This document shows, one piece after another, positions 1 through 5,085 of a stretch of 5,085 nt of DNA. A program made the translations under genes and the position numbers. The DNA is from Planctomycetota bacterium (GTDB lineage Bacteria > Planctomycetota > UBA11346). Location of the stretch: NCBI GenBank assembly GCA_013821615.1, contig JACDGQ010000278.1:1-5085 (forward strand), given 5' to 3'. Positions within the stretch are counted from its first letter, which is position 1. Every line of letters starts with the position of its first letter. The notes under the pieces were generated by a model. The model was not told the origin of the DNA and made no database searches. It was given only the letters and a program-made list of their open reading frames with translations.

Positions 1-180
1 GCCGCGTACCGCGTGGCCCTGCAGCGCGCCCCCAGCGCCGATGAGGCCGCCGACGGCACCGCCTTCATCGCCGCCCAGGAGCGCGCCCACGCCGACCACC
101 CGGCCGATGCGCGCCACCAGGCACTCATCGACTTCTGCCAGGTGGTGATGTGCCTGAATGAGACGATCTATGTGGAATGA
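1..180 (+). CDS. DUF1553 (PSD1-type) protein, C-terminal fragment
   Basis: The reading frame is open from the first base and ends at TGA 178-180, giving 59 visible residues; the start lies left of the window. The fragment begins YRVALQRAPSADEA (residues 3-16), like the 'YRLALSRPPTAEE' stretch near the end of DUF1553 domains. It closes with ALIDFCQVVMCLNETIYVE (41-59), matching the usual DUF1553 ending 'AL.DLCHVLLNLNEFIYVD'. In full-length relatives this tail follows a cytochrome-c-like PSD1 domain and DUF1549, but neither can be seen here, so the full architecture is inferred. The following DUF1501 gene on the same strand is the classic partner of this family, which strengthens the call. The biochemical role of the family is not established. 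Confidence is good for the family and low for the upstream domains. Confidence 0.8.
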   Translation, partial: AAYRVALQRAPSADEAADGTAFIAAQERAHADHPADARHQALIDFCQVVMCLNETIYVE

Positions 181-182
181 AT

Positions 183-287
183 GCGGAGTGCGGAGTGCGG
201 TGTGCGGTGTGCGGAGTGCGGAGTGCGAGTCTCGAGACTCGAGTCTCGCAACTCGCCGCTCGCTTCTCGCAACCGGCGACTCGCATG
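183..287. repeat. Composite 7-bp-period tandem array
   Basis: Starting two bases after the stop of the upstream gene, six perfect-length heptamers GCGGWGT run from 183 to 224 (order of the W position: A, A, T, T, A, A). The 7-bp period then continues in the same register with a different core. Units beginning TCG start at 232, 239, 246, 253, 260, 267 and 281, with a degenerate unit (CGGCGAC) at 274. Most fit TCGNNNC: tcgagac, tcgagtc, tcgcaac, tcgccgc, tcgcttc, tcgcaac. The array fills most of the spacer between the DUF1553 and DUF1501 genes and contains no credible ORF. Short heptameric tandem repeats are known in intergenic DNA of some bacteria (for example cyanobacterial STRR sequences). 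Whether this one has a function or is just slippage-prone sequence cannot be told here. Confidence 0.85.
226..248. promoter_or_regulatory. Two overlapping perfect palindromes (alternative hairpins)
   Basis: CGAGTCTCGAGACTCG (226-241) and CGAGACTCGAGTCTCG (233-248) are each perfect 16-bp palindromes offset by exactly 7 bp. They share bases 233-241, so only one could fold at a time as cruciform or RNA hairpin. A partial copy of the motif (GTCTCGAGTCTC) recurs at 305-316, just ahead of the ribosome binding site of the DUF1501 gene. No T-run follows, so this is not a standard intrinsic terminator. Possible roles are a protein-binding site, an mRNA processing or stabilising structure between two co-transcribed genes, or simply a by-product of heptamer expansion. 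The structure is seen directly; the function is unknown. Confidence 0.5.
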
Positions 288-324
288 CGTGCGCTGAGTC
301 CAGGGTCTCGAGTCTCACCGCATG

Positions 325-329
325 AAGGA
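325..329 (+). promoter_or_regulatory. Ribosome binding site of the left DUF1501 gene
   Basis: AAGGA at 325-329 sits five bases before ATG 335, which fixes the start. An earlier ATG at 322 is out of frame with the gene and has no comparable site. Confidence 0.75.
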
Positions 330-334
330 TCACC

Positions 335-1756
335 ATGAGCGCATCAACCCGTCGTGACCTGCTCGCGCGCGCCGGCAATGGCCTGGGGCTGCTCGCGCTC
401 GCCGGCCTGCTCGACTCGCTCGGGCTGAATGCCGCGGAGCCGGCGGATCCGCTCGCGCCGCGCCCCGGGCACTTCCCGGCCAAGGCCAAGGCGGTGATCT
501 GGGTGTTCATGAACGGCGGGCCCAGCCACGTCGACACCTGGGACTACAAGCCCGAGCTGGCGAAGCGCGATGGCACGGAACTGGCCGGCTTCGACAAGGA
601 CACCGGTTTCTTCACCGACCAGGTCGGGCCGCTGATGGGTTCGCCGTTCGCCTTCAAACAGCACGGCCAGTGCGGCGCCTGGGTCTCGGAGCTGTTCCCG
701 GCGCTCGCGCAGCACGTCGACAAGATGGCGTTCCTGCACAGCTGCTGGACCGACTCCAACAACCACGCGCCGGCGCTGCTTGAGATCAACTCGGGCATGC
801 CGCGCATGGGTTTCCCCAGTCTCGGCGCGTGGCTGACCTATGGCCTGGGCTCGGCGGCGCGCGACCTGCCGGCCTTCATCGCCATGACCGATACCAAGGG
901 GCGCGGCGTGCCCAAGGGCCACTCCGCGAACTGGAGCGCCGGCTTCCTGCCCGGCATCTACCAGGGCACCGCGCTCAAGCCGCAGGGCGCGCCGATCGGC
1001 GACCTCGAACGCGCGGCGGAACTGAGCGACCCGGCCCAGCGCGCGCAGCTCGACTTGCTTGCCCGCCTCAACCGGCGCAGCGCTGCCGATGGCGAGCTCG
1101 AGGCGCGCATCGCCTCGTTCGAACTCGCCTACCGCATGCAGACCGCCGCGCCGGAGGCGCTCGACCTGGGACGCGAGCCGGCGCACATCCAGAAGCTCTA
1201 CGGCCTCGACGATCCGCGCTGCGCGCCCTACGGCCGCCAATGCCTGCTCGCGCGCCGGCTGGTCGAGCGCGGTGTGCGCTGCGTGCAGATCTACAGCGGC
1301 GGCATGGACAACGAGAAGAGCTGGGACGGGCACGTCGATCTGGTCGGCAACCACCGCGGCTTCGCCGCCGAGACCGACACGCCGATCGCCGGCCTGCTCA
1401 CCGACCTCGCGCAACGCGGCCTGCTCGACTCGACGCTGGTGATCTGGGGCGGCGAGTTCGGCCGCCTGCCGGTGTCGCAGCGCACCAAGGACGGCAAGAA
1501 TGCCGGCCGCGACCACAATCCGCACGCCTTCACCACCTGGATGGCGGGTGGTGGCGTCAAGGGCGGCTGCCGCCACGGCGCCACCGACGAGATCGGCCAC
1601 AAGGCGGTCGTGGACCGCGTTGGCGTGCACGACCTGCACGCGACCATCCTGCATCTGATGGGACTCGACCATGAACAGCTCACCTACCGGTTCAATGGAC
1701 GGGACTACCGGCTGACCGATGTGGCGGGGAAGGTGGTGCGGGCGATTCTCGCATGA
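335..1756 (+). CDS. DUF1501 family protein, Tat-exported (left copy)
   Basis: A complete 473-residue protein, normal length for DUF1501. Residues 4-25 form a twin-arginine signal: STRRDLL followed by an Ala/Leu-rich stretch and a likely cleavage site near LNAAE (31-35), so it should be exported folded. Family landmarks are in order: AVIWVFMNGGPSHVDTWDYKPEL (roughly 53-75, with the GGPSHVD core at 61-67), NNHAPALLEINSG (142-154), PSLGAWLTYGLGS (161-173), WSAGFLPG (200-207), QCLLARRLVERGVRCVQIY (302-320), WDGH (330-333), WGGEFGR (371-377), GRDHNPH (391-397), AGGGVKGG (404-411), HDLHATILHLMGLDH (432-446). DUF1501 resembles the alkaline phosphatase/sulfatase-like fold, and the conserved Asp, His and Glu in these motifs are plausible metal ligands. 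That is inference, because no substrate is established for the family. It follows the DUF1553 gene by 154 bp on the same strand, the usual pairing in Planctomycetota and Verrucomicrobiota. The position normally GRPS in this family reads RMGFPS here. Confidence 0.9.
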   Translation: MSASTRRDLLARAGNGLGLLALAGLLDSLGLNAAEPADPLAPRPGHFPAKAKAVIWVFMNGGPSHVDTWDYKPELAKRDGTELAGFDKDTGFFTDQVGPLMGSPFAFKQHGQCGAWVSELFPALAQHVDKMAFLHSCWTDSNNHAPALLEINSGMPRMGFPSLGAWLTYGLGSAARDLPAFIAMTDTKGRGVPKGHSANWSAGFLPGIYQGTALKPQGAPIGDLERAAELSDPAQRAQLDLLARLNRRSAADGELEARIASFELAYRMQTAAPEALDLGREPAHIQKLYGLDDPRCAPYGRQCLLARRLVERGVRCVQIYSGGMDNEKSWDGHVDLVGNHRGFAAETDTPIAGLLTDLAQRGLLDSTLVIWGGEFGRLPVSQRTKDGKNAGRDHNPHAFTTWMAGGGVKGGCRHGATDEIGHKAVVDRVGVHDLHATILHLMGLDHEQLTYRFNGRDYRLTDVAGKVVRAILA

Positions 1757-1771
1757 CTGGTGTCGGGCTGC

Positions 1772-1792
1772 TGGCTGATGGCTGATGGCTGA
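1772..1792. repeat. TGGCTGA x3 heptamer repeat
   Basis: Three perfect head-to-tail copies of TGGCTGA lie 15 bp after the stop of the DUF1501 gene, preceded by a degenerate unit (gggctgc, 1765-1771). The unit length matches the array on the other side of the same gene, but the sequence is unrelated. There is no sign of coding: the in-frame ATGs hit TGA within a few codons. Confidence 0.75.
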
Positions 1793-1953
1793 AAGGTGGC
1801 AGCGGTAGGCTCAACGCCGTCGCACTGATGCCCTGCATTCTGCACTCCATTTCCTGGTTTCGTTTGGTCAGGGCGATGGTTAGCGTGTCAGCAATGGAGT
1901 CTCTTAACTAATCCCCCACGCGCACATCGCCACCATCCCTGCAAAGGAACGCC
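1793..1953 (+). promoter_or_regulatory. Probable promoter and leader region of the beta-barrel gene
   Basis: This spacer is visibly less GC-rich than the coding DNA around it, especially 1840-1912, as expected for a promoter region. The best -10-like hexamer is TAACTA (1905-1910). TTAGCG (1880-1885) is a poor -35 candidate at a 19-bp spacing, so the exact promoter is a guess. GAGTCTC (1897-1903) repeats a heptamer found in the array upstream of the DUF1501 gene. No ORF or stable long hairpin was seen. The convincing element is the ribosome binding site AAAGGA (1943-1948), five bases before ATG 1954. Confidence 0.3.
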
Positions 1954-2547
1954 ATGCCCGCCCGCGCTCTGCCCACGCTCGCCCTGCTGGTCGTTGGATC
2001 CGCGCTCGCCTCCGCGATGGAGAGCGATTTTCGCGTCCTCTACGAGAGACCCTTCGGCGACACCACGGTGTCGTCCGCCACCACCAGTGACAGCCACCGC
2101 TGGGATCACGCCGAGCGCTGGGAGGCGCAGTGGCTCGCGGTCTTCAGCGTACCGCTGGTCGCCGTCCATGCGGGCATCGGCGGCGTGTCGGAGCGGCGCT
2201 CGGATCCGGGCGCCGCATACAAGGTCCTCGCCGGCGAGCTGCTGCTCGGCGCACGCCTCACCCTGATTCCGGAGTTCCTCCACCTCGAAGGCAATGGCGA
2301 GCTCGGCTATGGCCGCGCGAACCTCGACCTGGGCGGCCAGGGCTCCGGCCAGGGGACGTGGAAGGGCGAGAGCCTGGGCCTCGACCTGGTCGCGACCGTA
2401 CCCATCCCGGGCATCCTCACCGCCGAGGTTGGCGTGGGCGCCGGCTGGCTGCACGGGCAGAGCAGTCACGACATCGCTGGGCAGAACGTCGACGTGACGG
2501 CTGACAACAACGTCTACGGACGGATCTTCGTCGGCGTGGCCTTCTAA
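1954..2547 (+). CDS. Small secreted outer-membrane beta-barrel-like protein, function unknown
   Basis: A 197-residue protein. The start is fixed by AAAGGA five bases upstream. Residues 1-21 form a Sec signal peptide (MPAR, then a hydrophobic Leu/Ala/Val core, cleavage likely after ALASA at 17-21), giving a mature protein of about 176 residues. The rest has no hydrophobic helix but shows repeated short amphipathic stretches of alternating polar and nonpolar residues separated by Gly, Asp and Asn-rich turns. Examples are EAQWLAVFSVPLVAVHAGIG (57-76), KVLAGELLLGARLTLIP (90-106), GELGYGRANLDLGG (115-128), SLGLDLVATVPI (140-151) and LTAEVGVGAGWLHG (155-168). The chain ends YGRIFVGVAF, with C-terminal phenylalanine, the usual recognition signal for outer-membrane barrel assembly. 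The size suits an eight-stranded barrel. I recognise no specific family. It lies 197 bp behind the DUF1501 gene on the same strand, probably with its own promoter, and converges with the GH76 gene. Confidence 0.7.
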   Translation: MPARALPTLALLVVGSALASAMESDFRVLYERPFGDTTVSSATTSDSHRWDHAERWEAQWLAVFSVPLVAVHAGIGGVSERRSDPGAAYKVLAGELLLGARLTLIPEFLHLEGNGELGYGRANLDLGGQGSGQGTWKGESLGLDLVATVPIPGILTAEVGVGAGWLHGQSSHDIAGQNVDVTADNNVYGRIFVGVAF

Positions 2548-2565
2548 GTGCGCTCCTCAGCGCAC
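2548..2565. terminator. Hairpin at a convergent gene junction, possible bidirectional terminator
   Basis: GTGCGCT (2548-2554), loop CCTC (2555-2558) and AGCGCAC (2559-2565) form a perfect 7-bp GC-rich stem. It begins directly after the TAA of the beta-barrel gene and contains the stop codon of the oppositely oriented GH76 gene, so both transcripts would end in or near it. There is no T-run on either side, so it is at best a weak intrinsic terminator. It could equally protect 3' ends or be chance. Confidence 0.4.
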
Positions 2566-3708
2566 CGCCTTCAGCAACAGACCTTCACCGAGCAGCACCG
2601 CCGAGAGGTGCGTGCTGAGTTCGAGATCGCCAGGAGCAGAACCCGCATCCCAGGTGGCGGGCAGCAGCGCGTCCTCGCGCGCAGCCTGCAACGTCCCGAG
2701 CCGTCGCGCATTGGCGGCCAGCGCGCTGCGGATGCGTCCCCGCAGGGTCGGTGACTCCGCGGCCAGCGCGCCGAGGTACCGCACCAGGATGCCCTTGAAC
2801 AACCCGCCGTCTCCCTTGCCGCCGTGGTCGCGGCACAGGCCGGTATCGGCAGCGAACCACTCCGTGAGCGCGGCGCTGGCGATGCCGTCGGCGGTCTCGC
2901 GCCAGGTATCCTGATGGGTGGCGCGGCGCATCTCCAGACAGGCACCGATGACGATGCCCTGGACGTAGGTGAAGCGCCAACCCTTGTCGATCTCGTTCTT
3001 GCCGGTGCGATTTATACCGTCCCAGATCAGACCACTCCCCGGATCGCGCAGGGTGGCCAGCAGCCAGGTGGCGATGCGGCTCGCCGCCGGCAGGTCCTCG
3101 GCTTGGCCACCGTCCTGCGCGAAGGCGGCGCCAAGCAGCATGGCCGGCCCGTTGGCCGGCGCGTTCTTGTAGTCGCGCTGCTGGCGCCGCCATGGGATGC
3201 CGCCCCCGCAGTTGTCGTTCCAGCTGACGCGGATGTCGTCCCACAGCAGCCGTCCCACCGCACGGAATGCCTGGTCGCCGGTCGCCGCTGCGGCGTCGCG
3301 CATGGCGATGGCCATCCAGCCTTCGTCATCGAAGTAGTCGTTGGTCCAGTGCCCGCCATTGCGCGCCAGCAGCGCGGTGCGCAGGGCGGTCAGGTCGGCG
3401 GCCTGCCACACCGCACTGCCGCGCGCCACCGCCAGCGATACCGCCGACAGCGCATGCGCCTGCCACCAGTAGTTGAAATCACCCGTCGCCGGATCGCCCT
3501 GGTCGGCGCGGTTGCGGAAGAGGTGGGCGTGGTCGTCCCAATAGTGATGACGCAGCGCCAGCTGGGCGTGCTCGGCGAACGGCACGAAGGACTCCTCGGC
3601 AGCGGACGCGCAAGCGCTCGCGATGACCATCGCACCGCCGATGAGGAGGCTGATCGTCCGCTGCCGCATACCCGCCGCGCCGTGCACCAGATCGCTCCAG
3701 CGGATCAT
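2557..3708 (-). CDS. Glycoside hydrolase family 76 protein (alpha-1,6-mannanase family), exported
   Basis: 383 residues. GH76 enzymes hydrolyse alpha-1,6-mannan backbones such as those of fungal cell walls; exact specificity is not readable here. Family landmarks in order: FNYWWQAHAL (78-87), the adjacent aspartates in NDYFDDEGWMAIA (D127 and D128, matching the catalytic Asp pair of GH76), CGGGIPW (167-173), YKNAPANGPAMLL (180-192), YVQGIVIGACLEM (248-260), GLFKGILVRYLG (302-313), LELSTHLSAVLL (362-373). Length is normal for a single (alpha/alpha)6 domain with no added binding module. An export signal covers residues 14-38: MRQR, then a hydrophobic core, then ASACASAAEE. It could be cut after ASA (signal peptidase I) or before C33 as a weak lipobox (ASAC). 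ATG 3708 is preferred because GGAG lies six bases upstream; internal ATG 3669 would give a more compact signal peptide but lacks a good site. It follows the right DUF1501 gene by 61 bp on the same strand, so co-transcription is likely. Confidence 0.88.
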   Translation of the reverse strand: MIRWSDLVHGAAGMRQRTISLLIGGAMVIASACASAAEESFVPFAEHAQLALRHHYWDDHAHLFRNRADQGDPATGDFNYWWQAHALSAVSLAVARGSAVWQAADLTALRTALLARNGGHWTNDYFDDEGWMAIAMRDAAAATGDQAFRAVGRLLWDDIRVSWNDNCGGGIPWRRQQRDYKNAPANGPAMLLGAAFAQDGGQAEDLPAASRIATWLLATLRDPGSGLIWDGINRTGKNEIDKGWRFTYVQGIVIGACLEMRRATHQDTWRETADGIASAALTEWFAADTGLCRDHGGKGDGGLFKGILVRYLGALAAESPTLRGRIRSALAANARRLGTLQAAREDALLPATWDAGSAPGDLELSTHLSAVLLGEGLLLKAVR

Positions 3709-3769
3709 CGAGGTCTCCGTACTGGATGCGCGGCGGAGCGGCGGGATGTCACATCTCTTGCCCCGAAGC
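3709..3769 (-). promoter_or_regulatory. Short intra-operon spacer with the GH76 ribosome binding site
   Basis: Read on the minus strand, this 61-bp gap ends in GGAG (3718-3715) six bases before the GH76 ATG at 3708. It also holds a small inverted repeat, GATGT and ACATC around one base (3745-3755). No convincing promoter or terminator was seen, which fits two genes read from one message. Confidence 0.5.
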
Positions 3770-5085
3770 CTACGCCAGGATCGCCTTCACCACCTGGCCA
3801 TGCACGTCCGTCAGCCGGAAATCGCGGCCCTGGAAGCGCACCGTCAGGCGCGTGTGGTCGATGCCCATGACGTGCATGATGGTGGCGTGCAGGTCGTGGA
3901 CGTGGACCGGATCCTGCACGGCGTTGTAGCCGAAGTCGTCGGTCGCGCCGTGGGTGAAGCCGCGCTTGATGCCGCCGCCGGCCATGAACAGCGAGAAGCC
4001 CTTGATGTGGTGGTCGCGGCCGTCGCCCTGCGCCATCGGCGTGCGCCCGAACTCGCCGCCCCAAATCACCAGGGTGTCGTCGAGCATGCCGCGCTGCTTG
4101 AGGTCGGTGATGAGCGCCGCGGTGCCCTGGTCGACCAACCGGCCGGTGTCCATGACGCCCTTCTTCACCCCGCCGTGGTGGTCCCAACCGCGGTGGTAGC
4201 ACTGGATGAAGCGCACCCCGCGCTCGGCGAGGCGGCGCGCCATCAGGCAGTTCGCTGCGAAGGTGCCGTCGGCCCCCTTGGTGCCGTAGAGGTCGAGCAC
4301 GCTCTTCGGCTCCTTCGAGAAGTCGACCAGCTCGGGCACGCTCGCCTGCATCTTGAAGGCCATCTCGTACTGGCTGACGCGCGTGGCGATCTCGGGATCG
4401 GCGACCACGCCGTCGTGCATGCCGTTGAGCGCGTTGACCGCGTCGATGACCTCGCGCTGCTGTTGCACGCCGACGCCGGGCGGGCGCCCGACGTAGAGCA
4501 CGGGGTCGCCCTTGGCGTGGAAGGGCACGCCCTGGAAGCGGCTCGGCAGCATGCCCGCCGACCACTGGCGCGAAGCGATGGGCTGCGCCTGGCCACCCCC
4601 CACCGAGGTCAGCACGATGAAGCCCGGCAGGTCCTGGCACGCGCTGCCCAGGCCGTAGAGGAACCACGAGCCCATGCTCGGCCGGCCGCTGATCGACGAG
4701 CCCGAGTTCATGAACGACTGCGCCGGATCGTGGTTGATGGCATCGGTCATCATCGAGCGGATGACGCAGATCTCGTCGGCCACGCCGCCGATGTTCGGCA
4801 GCACCTCGCTGATCTCGAGGCCCGACTTGCCCCAGCGCCGGAACGGGTGCTGCGGAGCCATCACTTTCAGCGCCTGGCCCTGCAGCTGCGCGATCGGCTG
4901 GCCCTTGGTCAGTGATTCCGGCATCGGCTTGCCGTCCAGCGCCGCCATCCCTGGCTTGTTGTCGAACAGGTCGATGTGCGAGGGCCCGCCGCTCTGGAAC
5001 AGGTAGATGATGCGCTTGGCGGTGGGCTTGTGGTGCAGCGGCTGGAGCGCGGCCGGCCACTGCTCGGCTGCGCCCAGGCCGCGCG
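3770..5085 (-). CDS. DUF1501 family protein (right copy), 5' end missing
   Basis: The minus-strand frame is open from the window edge to TAG 3772-3770, giving 437 visible residues. ATG 4948 is internal and not the start. Upstream of it the frame continues with AKRIIYLFQSGGPSHIDLFD (fragment residues 22-41), the conserved DUF1501 opening, so only the signal peptide and a few residues, probably 30-50, are missing. Further landmarks by fragment residue: SMGSWFLYGLGS (136-147), QWSAGMLPSRFQG (173-185), CLMARRLAERGVRFIQCYHRG (279-299), WDHHGG (300-305), WGGEFGRTP (341-349), GRDHH (355-359), AGGGIKRG (368-375), HDLHATIMHVMGIDH (396-410). The protein ends RFQGRDFRLTDVHGQVVKAILA, very close to the end of the left copy. 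It carries the canonical GRPS motif (133-136) that the left copy lacks. By family habit it is probably Tat-exported and preceded by a DUF1549/DUF1553 gene outside the window. The substrate is unknown; similarity to the alkaline phosphatase-like fold suggests, but does not show, a hydrolase. Confidence 0.9.
   Translation of the reverse strand, partial: RGLGAAEQWPAALQPLHHKPTAKRIIYLFQSGGPSHIDLFDNKPGMAALDGKPMPESLTKGQPIAQLQGQALKVMAPQHPFRRWGKSGLEISEVLPNIGGVADEICVIRSMMTDAINHDPAQSFMNSGSSISGRPSMGSWFLYGLGSACQDLPGFIVLTSVGGGQAQPIASRQWSAGMLPSRFQGVPFHAKGDPVLYVGRPPGVGVQQQREVIDAVNALNGMHDGVVADPEIATRVSQYEMAFKMQASVPELVDFSKEPKSVLDLYGTKGADGTFAANCLMARRLAERGVRFIQCYHRGWDHHGGVKKGVMDTGRLVDQGTAALITDLKQRGMLDDTLVIWGGEFGRTPMAQGDGRDHHIKGFSLFMAGGGIKRGFTHGATDDFGYNAVQDPVHVHDLHATIMHVMGIDHTRLTVRFQGRDFRLTDVHGQVVKAILA

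Noticed and set aside
183..287. CRISPR-like array
   Set aside because: Units are only 7 bp with no spacers between them and no cas genes nearby.
344..1672. 442-residue minus-strand ORF opposite the left DUF1501 gene
   Set aside because: Its residues are dominated by Ala, Arg, Val and Glu from antisense reading of GC-rich codons; it has no family motifs, and the opposite strand encodes an unmistakable DUF1501 protein.
829..1674. 281-residue plus-strand ORF overlapping the left DUF1501 gene in another frame
   Set aside because: An Arg/Pro/Ala-rich shadow of the real frame with no recognisable domain or ribosome binding site.
2130..2504. 124-residue plus-strand ORF inside the beta-barrel gene
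   Set aside because: Arg-rich out-of-frame shadow; the parent frame has a signal peptide, a good ribosome binding site and a barrel-type C-terminus.
2824..3870. 348-residue plus-strand ORF opposite the GH76 gene
   Set aside because: Antisense shadow; the minus-strand frame has the full set of GH76 motifs.
3623..4915. 430-residue plus-strand ORF opposite the right DUF1501 gene
   Set aside because: His/Val/Ala/Arg-rich antisense shadow; it also runs across the start of the GH76 gene and has no motifs.
4946..4948. ATG 4948 as the start of the right DUF1501 gene
   Set aside because: It would remove the conserved GGPSHIDLFD motif, which is present in the same open frame immediately upstream.
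3705..5060. 451-residue minus-strand ORF, longer than the frame ending at 3770
   Set aside because: It is a frame-shifted reading of the right DUF1501 gene, rich in Arg/Ala/Pro; the DUF1501 motifs lie in the other frame, which stays open to the window edge.

Overview
The window is GC-rich bacterial DNA with long ORFs on both strands, standard stop codons and good Shine-Dalgarno sites. The gene families point to the PVC group (Planctomycetota, Verrucomicrobiota or relatives). The markers are the tail of a DUF1553-type protein followed by a Tat-exported DUF1501 protein, plus a second DUF1501 protein. This pairing is greatly expanded in those phyla and uncommon elsewhere. A predicted outer-membrane beta-barrel indicates a diderm envelope. 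The assignment rests on gene content only; no rRNA or housekeeping marker is present.

Layout, left to right. (1) 1-180, plus strand: C-terminal end of a DUF1549/DUF1553 (PSD1-type) protein. (2) 181-334: a non-coding spacer filled by an unusual array with 7-bp periodicity and two overlapping perfect palindromes. (3) 335-1756, plus strand: a complete DUF1501 protein with a twin-arginine signal. (4) 1757-1953: a spacer with three TGGCTGA heptamers and probably the promoter region of the next gene. (5) 1954-2547, plus strand: a small secreted, predicted beta-barrel protein of unknown function. (6) 2557-3708, minus strand: a family GH76 glycoside hydrolase (alpha-1,6-mannanase family), convergent with the beta-barrel gene; a small perfect hairpin covers the 9-bp junction. 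(7) 3770-5085, minus strand: a second DUF1501 protein whose N-terminus lies beyond the right edge.

The locus therefore looks like two DUF1501 units facing each other. The left is DUF1553-DUF1501, with a beta-barrel gene behind it. The right is DUF1501-GH76, with a 61-bp gap and the same strand, so probably one transcript. All products whose N-terminus is visible carry export signals, so this is an envelope or extracellular locus. Breakdown of an alpha-mannan-containing glycan is a reasonable hypothesis from GH76, but the roles of DUF1501/DUF1553 are not established and the link between the two halves is inference.

No tRNA, rRNA, CRISPR array, transposase or phage gene was seen. No gene-free stretch exceeds 200 bases.
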